A DNA stretch of 37,822 nucleotides from Candidatus Erginobacter occultus (GCA_030765265.1 JAVCCZ010000111.1:1-37822); one strand, 5' to 3'; positions 1 to 7,419 are shown, numbered from the stretch's first letter. The notes: generated by a model from the letters alone, not told the origin. Translations and numbers: made by a program.

Positions 1-12
1 AACTATTGATTG

Positions 13-49
13 AGCGGAACTTTTTCTATCATATTGAATATTTTCCGCT
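13..49. repeat. Inverted repeat upstream of intI
   Basis: AGCGGAA at 13-19 is matched by its reverse complement TTCCGCT at 43-49, with 23 bases between them. The arms bracket one copy of the 13-bp direct repeat described separately. It lies at the window edge, upstream of the integrase promoter, where an integrase or regulator could bind. No function can be shown from the sequence alone. Confidence 0.4.
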
Positions 50-87
50 TTAAATTTGACAAACATAGAATTTATTCTATCATATTG
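24..87. repeat. Two copies of a 13-bp direct repeat in the intI upstream region
   Basis: TTCTATCATATTG occurs exactly at 24-36 and again at 75-87, start-to-start distance 51 bp. The second copy covers the -10 element of the predicted intI promoter and the first lies upstream of its -35. The identity over 13 AT-rich bases in a GC-rich genome is unlikely to be random. Possible roles are paired operator sites or integrase-binding direct repeats, as occur in attI regions. The canonical core site GTTRRRY is absent, so an attI call is not supported. Confidence 0.5.
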
Positions 88-90
88 GCA
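56..90 (+). promoter_or_regulatory. Sigma70-like promoter of intI with an internal palindrome
   Basis: TTGACA (56-61) and TATCAT (78-83) are separated by 16 bases, a near-consensus sigma70 arrangement about 50 bases before the integrase ATG. Between and partly overlapping them is a perfect 7-bp inverted repeat, ATAGAAT-TT-ATTCTAT (65-80), which would suit an operator. The TTG used as start by the ORF track (56) is the -35 box itself, which argues against that start. No LexA-like box (CTGT-N8-ACAG or GAAC-N4-GTTC) is visible, although many intI genes are SOS controlled. Confidence 0.6.
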
Positions 91-133
91 TCGCGCTTTA
101 CTTGCGGAAACACCTAACCGGAGGGCCTATATT

Positions 134-1129
134 ATGGCTAAGAACAGCTTACCGGAAGGGACGCCCCGGCGCAAGAAGAATCTTCTGGATGACATCAGCG
201 AGGTGATGCGCCTGCGGCATTACTCCATCCGCACCGAACAGGCATATATCCATTGGACCAAACGATTCTGCGTCTTCCACAAAATGAAACACCCCCGGAA
301 GATGGGGATCCCAGAGATCGAGGCCTTTCTTTCCCACCTGGCCACCCACGAAAAGATTGGGCGCTCAACCCAGAACCAGGCCTTCAACGCCCTGCTCTTT
401 CTCTACAAGGAGGTTTTGCGTATCCCCCTGGATGAACCGATCAACGCCCTGCGGGCGCCCCGGCGGCAGCGGATCCCGGTGGTGATGACCAGAGAAGAAA
501 CCCAGCGGGTGCTGGGGGCGATGTCGGGGACGATGAAGACACTGGCCCAGTTGCTCTATGGCAGTGGGTTGAGGCTGATGGAAGGCGTCCGGCTCCGGGT
601 CCAGGATCTTGACTTCGCCGCCAACCAGCTGATCGTTCGGGCCGGGAAGGGAAACAAGGACCGGCGGACGATGCTTCCGGAGAGTATCCAGCCGGACCTG
701 CGGGAGCATCTAAATCGGGTGAAGCTCATTCACGAACGGGACCTGGCGGAGGGGTTCGGGCGGGTTTACCTGCCTCCGGCCCTGGCGCGGAAATATCCCG
801 CCGCCGGAAAGCAATGGATCTGGCAATATGTCTTCCCCGCCCAGAGCCGGTCGGGCGATCCCCGCTCGAAAGAGATCCGGCGGCACCATATCCACCCCAC
901 GGCGTTCCAGAAAGCTTTGGGCCGCGCCGTCCGCCTGGCGGGGCTCAACAAGCGGGTGACCAGCCACACCTTCCGCCACAGTTTCGCCACCCATCTCCTG
1001 GCCGGCGGTTATGACATCCGGACCATCCAGGACCTTTTGGGCCACGCGGATGTCTCGACGACGATGATCTACACCCACGTCCTGAACAAGGGGGGACAGG
1101 GTGTAAAGAGCCCGCTCGATACGCTATAG
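134..1129 (+). CDS. intI: Integron-type site-specific tyrosine recombinase (IntI family)
   Basis: Integron integrases recombine gene-cassette attC sites with attI. The 331-aa length is usual for IntI. An N-terminal SAM-like DNA-binding domain (about residues 15-100) precedes the catalytic domain, which has the first Arg in [13 protein letters not shown], the Lys in [21 protein letters not shown] and the nucleophile Tyr313 (MIYTHV). The IntI-specific extra segment is present between the catalytic patches ([18 protein letters not shown] and following HH). The ATG at 134 is chosen because GGAGGG lies 8 bases before it, and the longer ORF would begin inside the -35 box. The gene reads toward the ferredoxin/AOR genes, and no attC site could be recognised on either side, so it is either the edge of an array lying to the left or an orphan integrase. 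The family call is secure; present-day activity is not shown. Confidence 0.93.
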   Translation: MAKNSLPEGTPRRKKNLLDDISEVMRLRHYSIRTEQAYIHWTKRFCVFHKMKHPRKMGIPEIEAFLSHLATHEKIGRSTQNQAFNALLFLYKEVLRIPLDEPINALRAPRRQRIPVVMTREETQRVLGAMSGTMKTLAQLLYGSGLRLMEGVRLRVQDLDFAANQLIVRAGKGNKDRRTMLPESIQPDLREHLNRVKLIHERDLAEGFGRVYLPPALARKYPAAGKQWIWQYVFPAQSRSGDPRSKEIRRHHIHPTAFQKALGRAVRLAGLNKRVTSHTFRHSFATHLLAGGYDIRTIQDLLGHADVSTTMIYTHVLNKGGQGVKSPLDTL

Positions 1130-1135
1130 TATAGT

Positions 1136-1618
1136 ATGAAGAAGACACTCTTTCTCAATTCAGATATCTGCACGGGATGCTTGAGCTGCCAGGCAGCCTG
1201 CGCGGCGGAGCGGGGGGGCGGCGCGGGGGCGGCGCTTTCGGCCTTGCGGATCGAGTTCGATCCTTTCGGGGGGCCGCATTCGCTCACGGTCTGCCGGCAG
1301 TGCGATCCGGCCCCCTGCGTGAAGGCCTGCCCGACGGGGGCGATCGTTCGGGGGGAGGCGGGGTGGGCGGTGGACTTTGATCTCTGCACCGGATGCCTGG
1401 CCTGCCGAGAGGCCTGTCCCTTTTCGGCGATCTTCGTTCATCCGGTTTCGGGAAAACCCCTGCGCTGTGATCTCTGCGGGGGAGAGCCGGCCTGCGTCGA
1501 GACCTGCGGATTCGGGGCACTGGTGTACGGGGACGCCGAGGAGAAGAAGAACCGGGGGAAGGGGGTGCCGGATTTCGAGCAGGACCCGGAATTGGGGAGG
1601 GGTCCGGTAAAGGAATAG
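1136..1618 (+). CDS. Four-cluster 4Fe-4S ferredoxin, electron-transfer subunit of aldehyde oxidoreductase
   Basis: A 160-aa HycB/DmsB/AorA-type polyferredoxin. Sixteen cysteines fall in four groups: CTGCLSCQAAC near the N-terminus, CRQCDPAPCVKACP, CTGCLACREACP and CDLCGGEPACVETC, enough for four [4Fe-4S] clusters. There is no signal peptide, so it is cytoplasmic. It immediately precedes the AOR gene in the same orientation. The small-subunit-then-AOR order matches AorA-AorB of multisubunit bacterial aldehyde oxidoreductases and resembles BamC-BamB of class II benzoyl-CoA reductase. It probably carries electrons from the tungsten site to a further acceptor that is not encoded here. The start at 1136 has no clear Shine-Dalgarno sequence and lies 6 bases after the intI stop. 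A 246-bp repeat-filled spacer separates it from AOR. Confidence 0.88.
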   Translation: MKKTLFLNSDICTGCLSCQAACAAERGGGAGAALSALRIEFDPFGGPHSLTVCRQCDPAPCVKACPTGAIVRGEAGWAVDFDLCTGCLACREACPFSAIFVHPVSGKPLRCDLCGGEPACVETCGFGALVYGDAEEKKNRGKGVPDFEQDPELGRGPVKE

Positions 1619-1628
1619 GCTTCTGATT

Positions 1629-1762
1629 TATTTCCCGGCAAACTGGATATATGATGTGGCACCCCGTTGTGGTGCGACGGAAGTATTTCCTGGTAAACTT
1701 GAAACCCGGGGCGTTGCCCCGGGCTGAAATGTGGGACCCCGTTGGGGTCCGTTGCGGAAATA
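1629..1762. repeat. Two diverged copies of a REP-like hairpin element with GTT loops
   Basis: Two head-to-tail units begin with near-identical TATTTCC(C/T)GG(C/T)AAACT at 1629 and 1684 and end in hairpins of the form ACCCC-GTT-GGGGT (1659-1675 and 1734-1750). The second unit carries an extra perfect hairpin CCCGGGGC-GTT-GCCCCGGG at 1705-1723. All three loops read GTT. This looks like a REP family mobilised by Y1 (RAYT-type) transposases, but no such transposase is in the window. The element separates the ferredoxin gene from the AOR gene and could attenuate or process a shared transcript. Confidence 0.6.
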
Positions 1763-1783
1763 ATTCGAGGCAGCTCAGTGAAG

Positions 1784-1828
1784 AGATTGCTTCGTCCCCC
1801 TCACTCCGTTCGGGGTCCTCGCAATGAC
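1784..1828. repeat. Single arm of an AGATTGCTTCG...CTCGCAATGAC repeat
   Basis: AGATTGCTTCG at 1784 and CCTCGCAATGAC ending at 1828 match the ends of the inverted-repeat element at 29039-29118, with a different centre that contains CCCC...GGGG complementary tracts. It sits 36 bases before the AOR start codon. The related copy elsewhere in the window shows this is a dispersed family rather than AOR-specific control. Confidence 0.5.
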
Positions 1829-1864
1829 AATGAAATTATCGGATTGTAACGAAGTGAAAGCCCG

Positions 1865-3850
1865 ATGAGTAACGACCAAAAATCTTACGGAGGGTACGCG
1901 GGGAAGATCCTGCGGGTGGATTTGGGGCGGGGAAAGGTCGAGATGGATGAGACCTCGCGCTACCTCCCGGACTGGATCGGGGGGCGGGGGCTGGGGGCGC
2001 GGATCGGTTGGGACGAGATTCCTCCGGGGACGGGGGCCTTCGACCCGGTTTCGCCCCTGATGATCTTGCCCGGTCCCCTGACCGGGACGGCGGCGCCCTT
2101 CTCCGGGCGGACCACGGTCTGCGGGCTGGCGCCCCAGGGCTTCCCCGAGGAGTACTTCACCCGCTCTTCCTTCGGGGGCCGGTGGGGGAGCGGTCTGAAA
2201 TACGCCGGTTTCGACGGGATCGTGATCACCGGCCGGGCGGACCGCCCGGTCTATCTGCGGATCGAGGACGGGAAGGCCGAGATCCGCGACGGCGCTGGCC
2301 TGAAAGGCCTGGGACTGATCGAAAAGCAGAAGAAGATCCTGGCCGCCGAAGGGAAGGATTGGCGGATCTTCGCCATCGGGCCGGCCGGGGAGAACCTGAG
2401 CCGGATCGCGGTCGGGGCGACCGAGACCGAGTCGGCCTCCGGCCAGGGGGGCTTCGGGGCGGTGATGGGTTCGAAGAACCTGCTGGCGGTGGCGGTCCGG
2501 GGGGAGCGGCCGCTGGCGATCGCCGATCCCGAACGCTTTGCCCGGGTCTGCCGGCTGGTCCGGGAAGAGGCCCACGGCTCCCACGGCTGGCCCCATACCC
2601 CGAGGCTCGACCCGGAGAAGGTGAAGAAATACGGCCAGCGGTTCCAGGCCTGCACCGAGGGCTGCTCGATCCGCTGCTTCGACGCCCGCAGCTACCGCAG
2701 CGTCCCCGGAACCCTCTGCCCGAAAAAGAACTATTCCGGCCAGGTCGACTGCATCGCCCAGCTCTTCCCTGGTCCGAAAGAGACCTGGTACAACTGGGAT
2801 ATCGGCTTCGAGGCCGGGTTCGAGATCGGTTACATCAGCAACGACCTCGGGCTCAACCACTGGGAGCTGCTGGTGGGGATGATCCCCTGGCTGCGGGGAT
2901 TGGCGGCGCGCGGCGAGCTGAAGAAGATCGATCGACTTCCGATCGACTTCTCCTCTCCCGCCTTCTGGAAGGACCTGCTGGAGAAGATCGCCTACCGGCG
3001 GGGGGAGATGGGAGACGCCCTGGCCGAGGGGACGGTCCGGGCGGCCCGGCGTCTGGGGCTGGGGCTCGACCTGGTCGATGAGTTCTACCCCGCCCGGGGC
3101 TACGCCGGGCACTGGGACGGCCACGGCGACCACATCAACCAGGTCTTCTTCCCTTTCTGGATCGTCTCGGCGCTGCAATGGGCGCTCGATACCCGCGACC
3201 CGATCTCTTCCGCCCACGGCTACGCCCAGAACATTATGGGCTGGTCTCCCTACTGCTCCCCGGAGCAGGGATTGAGCTGGGAGCGGATCGCCGAGGTGGC
3301 CGCCCGGGTCTACGGAACGAAGGAGGCCGCCCACCCGGAGAGCGGCTACGCGGCCAAGGAGATTCCGGCGGTCTTCCATATGACCCGCTCGGTGATCAAG
3401 GACTCCCTGCCCCTGGGCGACCAGGTCTTCCCCCGGATCTACTCGAAGAAGACTCCAGACAACTTCGCCCGGGCCGGGGAAATGGAAGGTCCTTCCTTCG
3501 AATACCACCTCCTTGACGCCGCCACCGGGTTCGGCTGGTCGGAAGCCGAGTTCGAGGGAGCGGCCCGGAGAGTCCTCCACCTGGAGCGGGCGCTCCTGGC
3601 GCGGAACTTCGGGCGGGGTCGGAAGGAGGACGAGGCGGTCATCCCCTACTTCTCCCGGCCGGAGAACCTGGTCAATCCCCGGATCGGGGAGAAGGTGAGT
3701 TTGGAACCGGAGAAGTTCCGGGGACTGCTCGACCGGGTTTATGGGCGGCTGGGCTGGGGTGACGACGGGCGGCCCACGGCCGAGACGCTGGGGGGGTGCG
3801 GGCTGGGGTTTGCGGCGGGCGATGTTTCTGGTGAACTACCGGGGACCTGA
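1865..3850 (+). CDS. Aldehyde:ferredoxin oxidoreductase family protein (tungsten-bis-pterin enzyme)
   Basis: AOR enzymes oxidise aldehydes to carboxylic acids, or run in reverse, at a tungsten bis-pyranopterin site with one [4Fe-4S] cluster. The 661-aa protein opens with the family hallmark GYAGKILRVDL and contains WIGGRGLGARI, GPLTGTAAPFSGRT and FGGRWGSGLKYAGFDGI, typical of the N-terminal pterin-binding domain. Cluster ligands are probably Cys263, Cys267 and Cys271 (C-x3-C-x3-C). In place of the usual fourth ligand after the KDSL motif (DSLxxC) it has KDSLPLGD (about residues 512-519), so the fourth ligand may be lost or replaced. The partner is the upstream four-cluster ferredoxin, giving an AorAB- or BamBC-like complex. 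The substrate cannot be told from sequence. Start: ATG with only a weak purine tract (GAAGTGAAAG) before it, agreeing with family N-termini. Confidence 0.9.
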   Translation: MSNDQKSYGGYAGKILRVDLGRGKVEMDETSRYLPDWIGGRGLGARIGWDEIPPGTGAFDPVSPLMILPGPLTGTAAPFSGRTTVCGLAPQGFPEEYFTRSSFGGRWGSGLKYAGFDGIVITGRADRPVYLRIEDGKAEIRDGAGLKGLGLIEKQKKILAAEGKDWRIFAIGPAGENLSRIAVGATETESASGQGGFGAVMGSKNLLAVAVRGERPLAIADPERFARVCRLVREEAHGSHGWPHTPRLDPEKVKKYGQRFQACTEGCSIRCFDARSYRSVPGTLCPKKNYSGQVDCIAQLFPGPKETWYNWDIGFEAGFEIGYISNDLGLNHWELLVGMIPWLRGLAARGELKKIDRLPIDFSSPAFWKDLLEKIAYRRGEMGDALAEGTVRAARRLGLGLDLVDEFYPARGYAGHWDGHGDHINQVFFPFWIVSALQWALDTRDPISSAHGYAQNIMGWSPYCSPEQGLSWERIAEVAARVYGTKEAAHPESGYAAKEIPAVFHMTRSVIKDSLPLGDQVFPRIYSKKTPDNFARAGEMEGPSFEYHLLDAATGFGWSEAEFEGAARRVLHLERALLARNFGRGRKEDEAVIPYFSRPENLVNPRIGEKVSLEPEKFRGLLDRVYGRLGWGDDGRPTAETLGGCGLGFAAGDVSGELPGT

Positions 3851-3910
3851 AGGACCGCGGGGCTGGACCGAGCCTGATCGGCAACGGGGGAAATTCCACC
3901 GGGAGAAGTG

Positions 3911-3947
3911 TTGACAGGGGGGCGTTGTTTTCGATATATACACGCGC
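3911..3947 (+). promoter_or_regulatory. Sigma70-like promoter of the ABC importer operon, near-leaderless
   Basis: TTGACA (3911-3916) is followed after 18 bases by TATATA (3935-3940). Initiation would fall near 3947, only about 9 bases before the ATG at 3956. No Shine-Dalgarno sequence lies in that interval, so the first gene may be translated from a very short or leaderless mRNA. The promoter separates the importer genes from AOR, so they can be expressed independently. Confidence 0.5.
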
Positions 3948-3955
3948 ATATATCG

Positions 3956-4945
3956 ATGAAATTCAAATCCCTGATATTGATATCCGCCCTGCTTCTGACC
4001 GCCGGGATGACGGCGGCGGAGCCGTTGCGGATGGCGGTGGAATACAGCAACCACGCGGCCGTCGTTTACGTGGCCCGGGAGAAAGGCTGGTTCGCGGAGA
4101 CCGGCCTGGAGGTGGAGGCTTACGAGGCCTACGTCACCGGGATGGCCCTGGCGGCGGCCCTGGCGAGAGGAGAGATCAACGCCGCCTACCTCTGCCTGGT
4201 CCCGGCGATCACCGCTTACGCCAACGCCTCCGTCCCGATCCGGATCGTGGCCGGCACCCACCGCGACGGTTACGGGCTGGTGGTCGACTCGGAGAAGGTC
4301 AAGGACGTCCGGGACCTGGAGAAGCCGGGGGTCCGGATCGGCTGCGTCCGGGAGGGAGGAGCGGTCGATGTCGTCTTAAGAAAGCTGATCGACGTCCGGG
4401 GACTGGATAAGAAGGCGATCCTCACCCGGACCGTCCGGATGAACCCCGCCCAGCTGGTGATCTCGCTGCAGACCGGCCGGCTGGACGCGGTCTTCCTCCC
4501 CGAGCATTACGCGACGGTAGCCGAATCGCTGGGGTTTAAGATGCTCCTCGAGAGCCGGGAGGTCTGGCCGGGGATGGTGGGCTCGGTCCTGGCGGTGCGG
4601 AAACAGCTCCTGGACGAACACCCGGAGACGGTGGAGAAGCTGGTCAAGGTCTCCCGGGAGGCGGCCGGCTGGATCAACGAGAACCCCGGCGAGGCGGCCG
4701 GGATCGTCTCCTCCGTCTTCCGGCCCGGCGGCGAAACCGTCTTCCCCCCGCGGGCGGCCCGGGCGGCCGGGGAGCTGAGTCCCTCCGCGGCGACAATGGC
4801 CCGCTCGATGGCCCGGCTCGACTACCGCGACGGTCTCGACCCGGCCGAGGTCCAGGTGATGATCGATTACCTGGCCCGCCTGGGATACATTGCCGGGACC
4901 TTCCCGGCGGAAGAGATCCTCGACCTGAGGTTCCGGGAGCGATGA
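3956..4945 (+). CDS. ABC importer periplasmic binding protein, SsuA/ThiY (NMT1) family
   Basis: A 329-aa secreted binding protein. The start is set at the ATG giving MKFKSLILISALLLTAGM followed by AAEP, a standard Sec signal peptide cleaved near residue 21; the longer ORF would put 16 odd residues before it. Mature features fit the NMT1/SsuA fold: LRMAVEYSNHAAVVYVAREKGWF, a GMALAAALARGEINAAYL segment, and VRIGCVREGGAVDVVL. Family members deliver sulfonates, taurine, thiamine precursors, nitrate or similar small ligands. It overlaps the permease start by 4 bases (ATGA). Location just after AOR suggests uptake of the cofactor oxyanion or of a substrate of that enzyme. It does not resemble ModA, TupA or WtpA, so the ligand is open. 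Confidence 0.85.
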   Translation: MKFKSLILISALLLTAGMTAAEPLRMAVEYSNHAAVVYVAREKGWFAETGLEVEAYEAYVTGMALAAALARGEINAAYLCLVPAITAYANASVPIRIVAGTHRDGYGLVVDSEKVKDVRDLEKPGVRIGCVREGGAVDVVLRKLIDVRGLDKKAILTRTVRMNPAQLVISLQTGRLDAVFLPEHYATVAESLGFKMLLESREVWPGMVGSVLAVRKQLLDEHPETVEKLVKVSREAAGWINENPGEAAGIVSSVFRPGGETVFPPRAARAAGELSPSAATMARSMARLDYRDGLDPAEVQVMIDYLARLGYIAGTFPAEEILDLRFRER

Positions 4946-5730
4946 CCGGGCAACGATTAACCCGGCTCGCCGCCGGCCTGGTCCCGGTGGCGGTCTTTCT
5001 GCTGGCCTGGGAAGCGGCGGCCCGGTTTTCCCTGATCCCCGGCCGGCTCTTCTTCCCCTCCTTTACCGAGGTGATGGTCAGTTTCTACCGGCTGCTGGCC
5101 GACGGGATCCTCCTTCCGCATTTCTTCCGGAGCCTGGTCCGGGTATTGATCGGCTTCACGCTCGGCTCGGCGGCCGGGCTGCTGGTCGGCTTCGCGATGG
5201 GCTGGAGCCGGATCGCCCACCGTTCCCTCCACCCGATCCTCAGCCTCCTCTACCCGATCCCGGCGCTGGGCTGGCTGCCGATCCTGATGCTCTGGCTGGG
5301 GATCGGGGAAGTCCTCCCGATCGCCATCATCTTCATCTGCTCCTTCTTCCCGGTCCTCTACAACACGGTCACCGGGGTGCGGGGGGTCGATCCGCAGCTG
5401 ATCCGGGCGGCCCGCTCGCTGGGCGCGGGGGGGCGGAAGCTCTTTACCACCGTCGTCCTCCCCCTGGCGCTGCCCAACATCTTCACGGGTTTCCGGCTGG
5501 AGGCGGGGATGGCCTGGCGGGTGATCATCGCCGCCGAGATGGTGGCGATCCCGACCGGGATCGGGGCGCTCCTGATGCGCTCGGAGAGCCTGCTGCGGCT
5601 GGATATCATCATCGTCTGCCTGATGGTCCTGGCGGTGATGTGCTTCACCTTCGAGCGGGTCTTCATCGTCCTGGAGAGAAAATTCACCGGGAGCTGGAGG
5701 GGCGCCCCCGAACACCCCCCCTACGTCTGA
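4942..5730 (+). CDS. ABC importer permease, SsuC/TauC-like (BPD_transp_1)
   Basis: A 262-aa inner-membrane protein with about six hydrophobic helices, starting with VPVAVFLLAWEAAARFSLIP, as in SsuC/TauC/ThiX permeases. The EAA coupling loop is seen as VDPQLIRAARSLGAGGRKLFTTVVLPLALPNIFTG, which contacts the ATPase. It is translationally coupled to the binding protein through an ATGA overlap, and the ATPase gene begins one base after its stop. Together the three genes form a complete importer. ModB/TupB-type permeases are shorter in the region before the EAA loop; this one follows the SsuC pattern throughout, which matters because the ATPase is of a different style. Confidence 0.88.
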   Translation: MTGQRLTRLAAGLVPVAVFLLAWEAAARFSLIPGRLFFPSFTEVMVSFYRLLADGILLPHFFRSLVRVLIGFTLGSAAGLLVGFAMGWSRIAHRSLHPILSLLYPIPALGWLPILMLWLGIGEVLPIAIIFICSFFPVLYNTVTGVRGVDPQLIRAARSLGAGGRKLFTTVVLPLALPNIFTGFRLEAGMAWRVIIAAEMVAIPTGIGALLMRSESLLRLDIIIVCLMVLAVMCFTFERVFIVLERKFTGSWRGAPEHPPYV

Positions 5731-5731
5731 G

Positions 5732-6775
5732 ATGCCGGCGATCGAACTGAAAAACGTCTCCAACCGCGTCTGCCGGGATATCAGCTTGGCGGTCGCCGAC
5801 CGGGAGCTGCTGGTGCTGATCGGCCCGGTGGGCGCGGGGAAGACCTCCCTGCTCAACGTCATCGCCGGGCTGGACGAGTACCGGGGTTCGGTCCGCTTCG
5901 ACGGCCGTTCGGTCGACGGCCTCCCGGCGGCCAGCCGGAAGGTCGGCTACCTCTTCCAGAACCTCCTCCTCTTCCCCCACCTGACCGTGGAGGAGAACAT
6001 CGTTTACGGGCTGAAGGTCCGTTCCGCCTCCCCGGAAAAAACCCGCCGGCGGGCGGGATACCTGATCGACTTTTTCCACCTGGAAGGGCTGGCCGAACGT
6101 TACCCGGCCAACTTAAGCGGGGGGGAGAAGCAGCGGGTCGCCCTGGCCCGGGCGCTGGCCCCCGAGCCGGAGATCCTGCTCCTCGACGAGCCGTTCTCCA
6201 ACCTCGACTACAAGACCACCAAGTACCTGCGCCTGGAGCTGAAACGTCTCCAGCGGGAGCTGAAGATCACCGCGGTCTACGTCACCCACGACCAGTTCGA
6301 GGCCGAGGAGATCGCCGACTCGATCGCCGTCCTCCACGAGGGGAGGCTGGTCCAGGCGGGGACGGCGGAGGAGATCTTCTTCCACCCCGCCGATGAAGCG
6401 GTGGCCGATTTCATCGGGCGGCCGAATATCCTCGACTGCGAAAGTTCCCGGGTCCTGGGCGGGGGGCTGGTCGAGGTCTTATGCTCCGGGGTCCCGATCG
6501 TCGTCCCCCACCACGGCGGCCCGATTAAGAAGATCGCCGTCTTCCCCCGGGATATCTACGTCTCCCCCGATCAACCCCCGGGGCCGGAGATCAACCGCTT
6601 CCGGGCAGTGATCGAGGAGATCCGGCTCGCCGGCGCCCTGGTCGTCCTCACCCTGAAACTGGGGGAGAACACCCTGGTCAGCGAGGTCCCCCGGGTCCTC
6701 TTCGAGACCCTGGGGGTGGAGGTCGGGTCGGCGGTCTTTTTGATCCTGAAGTTCCGCTGGATCCGGGTCTGCTGA
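5732..6775 (+). CDS. ABC importer ATPase with C-terminal TOBE-like domain
   Basis: A 347-aa ATPase. The nucleotide-binding domain (about 1-230) has Walker A GPVGAGKT, Q-loop YLFQN, signature LSGGEKQRVALARAL, Walker B ILLLDEPFSNLD and H-loop VTHD. SsuB/TauB ATPases usually end soon after this (about 250 aa). Here a further 115 residues follow (from FIGRPNILDCES), including AVFPRDIYVSP and a final LGVEVGSAVFLILKFRWIRV, the pattern of TOBE/MOP-type regulatory domains in ModC, WtpC and PotA. The system therefore pairs an SsuA/SsuC-type receptor and channel with an oxyanion-importer-like ATPase. In ModC-type proteins such a domain can bind molybdate or tungstate and inhibit transport; that role here is inference. 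Confidence 0.88.
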   Translation: MPAIELKNVSNRVCRDISLAVADRELLVLIGPVGAGKTSLLNVIAGLDEYRGSVRFDGRSVDGLPAASRKVGYLFQNLLLFPHLTVEENIVYGLKVRSASPEKTRRRAGYLIDFFHLEGLAERYPANLSGGEKQRVALARALAPEPEILLLDEPFSNLDYKTTKYLRLELKRLQRELKITAVYVTHDQFEAEEIADSIAVLHEGRLVQAGTAEEIFFHPADEAVADFIGRPNILDCESSRVLGGGLVEVLCSGVPIVVPHHGGPIKKIAVFPRDIYVSPDQPPGPEINRFRAVIEEIRLAGALVVLTLKLGENTLVSEVPRVLFETLGVEVGSAVFLILKFRWIRVC

Positions 6776-6896
6776 CTTTTATTTCCCCGGGATATTTTTC
6801 CGCGGCACTTAATCCCGGGGGATATCTTTTCCCTTTCCGCGGCGGGGCGGATTCCTTTATGATCCATCCTTGAACTTGATTTCCTCCCAAACAATT
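6776..6896. other. Spacer with two diverged CCCGGG...CCGCGGC direct repeats
   Basis: Between the importer operon and the alkyltransferase lie two similar segments, roughly CCCCGGGATATTTTTCCGCGGC (from 6785) and CCCGGGGGATATCTTTTCCCTTTCCGCGGC (from 6813). Each starts and ends with a self-complementary hexamer, so several hairpins are possible. TATGAT at 6858-6863 could be a -10 element for the next gene, but no good -35 box is seen. A terminator is plausible and not demonstrable. Confidence 0.35.
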
Positions 6897-7418
6897 ATGC
6901 CGCTTCCCCTGAAACTGAAAGTCATCGAGGATACCCCGATCGGACCGGTGGGGATTGTCTGGGCCGAATTCAGAGGAGGACCGCGGGTGGTCCGGGTGAA
7001 GATCGGAGATTGGGAAACGGACCTGGAGCCGGAGATAGTCTCCCGACCGGAGATCGAGCGGGTGGCCCGAGGATTGAGGGAAATCCTGGAGGGAAAACCC
7101 GCCGCTGTACCCCTGGAGACGGCGGCGCTGGAGATCTGTCCGCCCTTCCGGCAAGCCGTCTTGAGGTCGGCTTACCGGATTCCGCGGGGGACGGTGACCT
7201 CCTACGGAGGACTGGCCCGGAGTCTGGGCCGGGCGGGGGCGGCCCGGGCGGTCGGCAACGCCCTGGCCGCCAACCCCTTCCCCCTGATCGTCCCCTGCCA
7301 CCGGGTGGTCCGCTCCGACGGAACGATCGGCGGCTTCACCGGAGGTGAAGGGATCAAGCGGCGGCTGCTGGAACTGGAGGGGGTCCGCTTCAGCGACAAC
7401 GGACGGATGGACAGGTGA
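6897..7418 (+). CDS. ogt: Methylated-DNA--protein-cysteine S-methyltransferase (Ogt/MGMT)
   Basis: A 173-aa suicide DNA-repair protein that takes O6-alkyl groups from guanine onto an active cysteine. The acceptor motif is IVPCHRVV with Cys134, preceded by the DNA-binding stretch IPRGTVTSYGGLARSLG (helix-turn-helix) and ARAVGNALAANPFPL, and followed by GGFTGG. The N-terminal part is short and poorly conserved, as in Ogt proteins. The ATG at 6897 is preferred over the TTG at 6870 because the protein then begins just before the family's first strand; neither has a strong ribosome-binding site. It ends 1 base before the MBOAT start, so the two may be co-transcribed although their functions are unrelated. 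Confidence 0.93.
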   Translation: MPLPLKLKVIEDTPIGPVGIVWAEFRGGPRVVRVKIGDWETDLEPEIVSRPEIERVARGLREILEGKPAAVPLETAALEICPPFRQAVLRSAYRIPRGTVTSYGGLARSLGRAGAARAVGNALAANPFPLIVPCHRVVRSDGTIGGFTGGEGIKRRLLELEGVRFSDNGRMDR

Positions 7419-7419
7419 A

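Noticed and set aside
56-133. TTG start at 56 for the integrase
   Set aside because: TTG is part of the TTGACA -35 box, and the ATG at 134 has a GGAGGG ribosome-binding site and the normal IntI length.
1619-1864. attC site after the integrase-ferredoxin pair
   Set aside because: Hairpins are present but lack RYYYAAC and GTTRRRY core sites; GTTGGGG is not a match. They fit a REP family better.
1775-3580. 601-aa ORF on the minus strand
   Set aside because: Exact antisense of the AOR gene, dominated by Gly, Pro, Arg and Asp from GC-rich codons, with no family motif.
3851-3910. Molybdenum/tungsten cofactor riboswitch ahead of the importer operon
   Set aside because: The 60-base interval is too short and lacks the conserved cores of that riboswitch.
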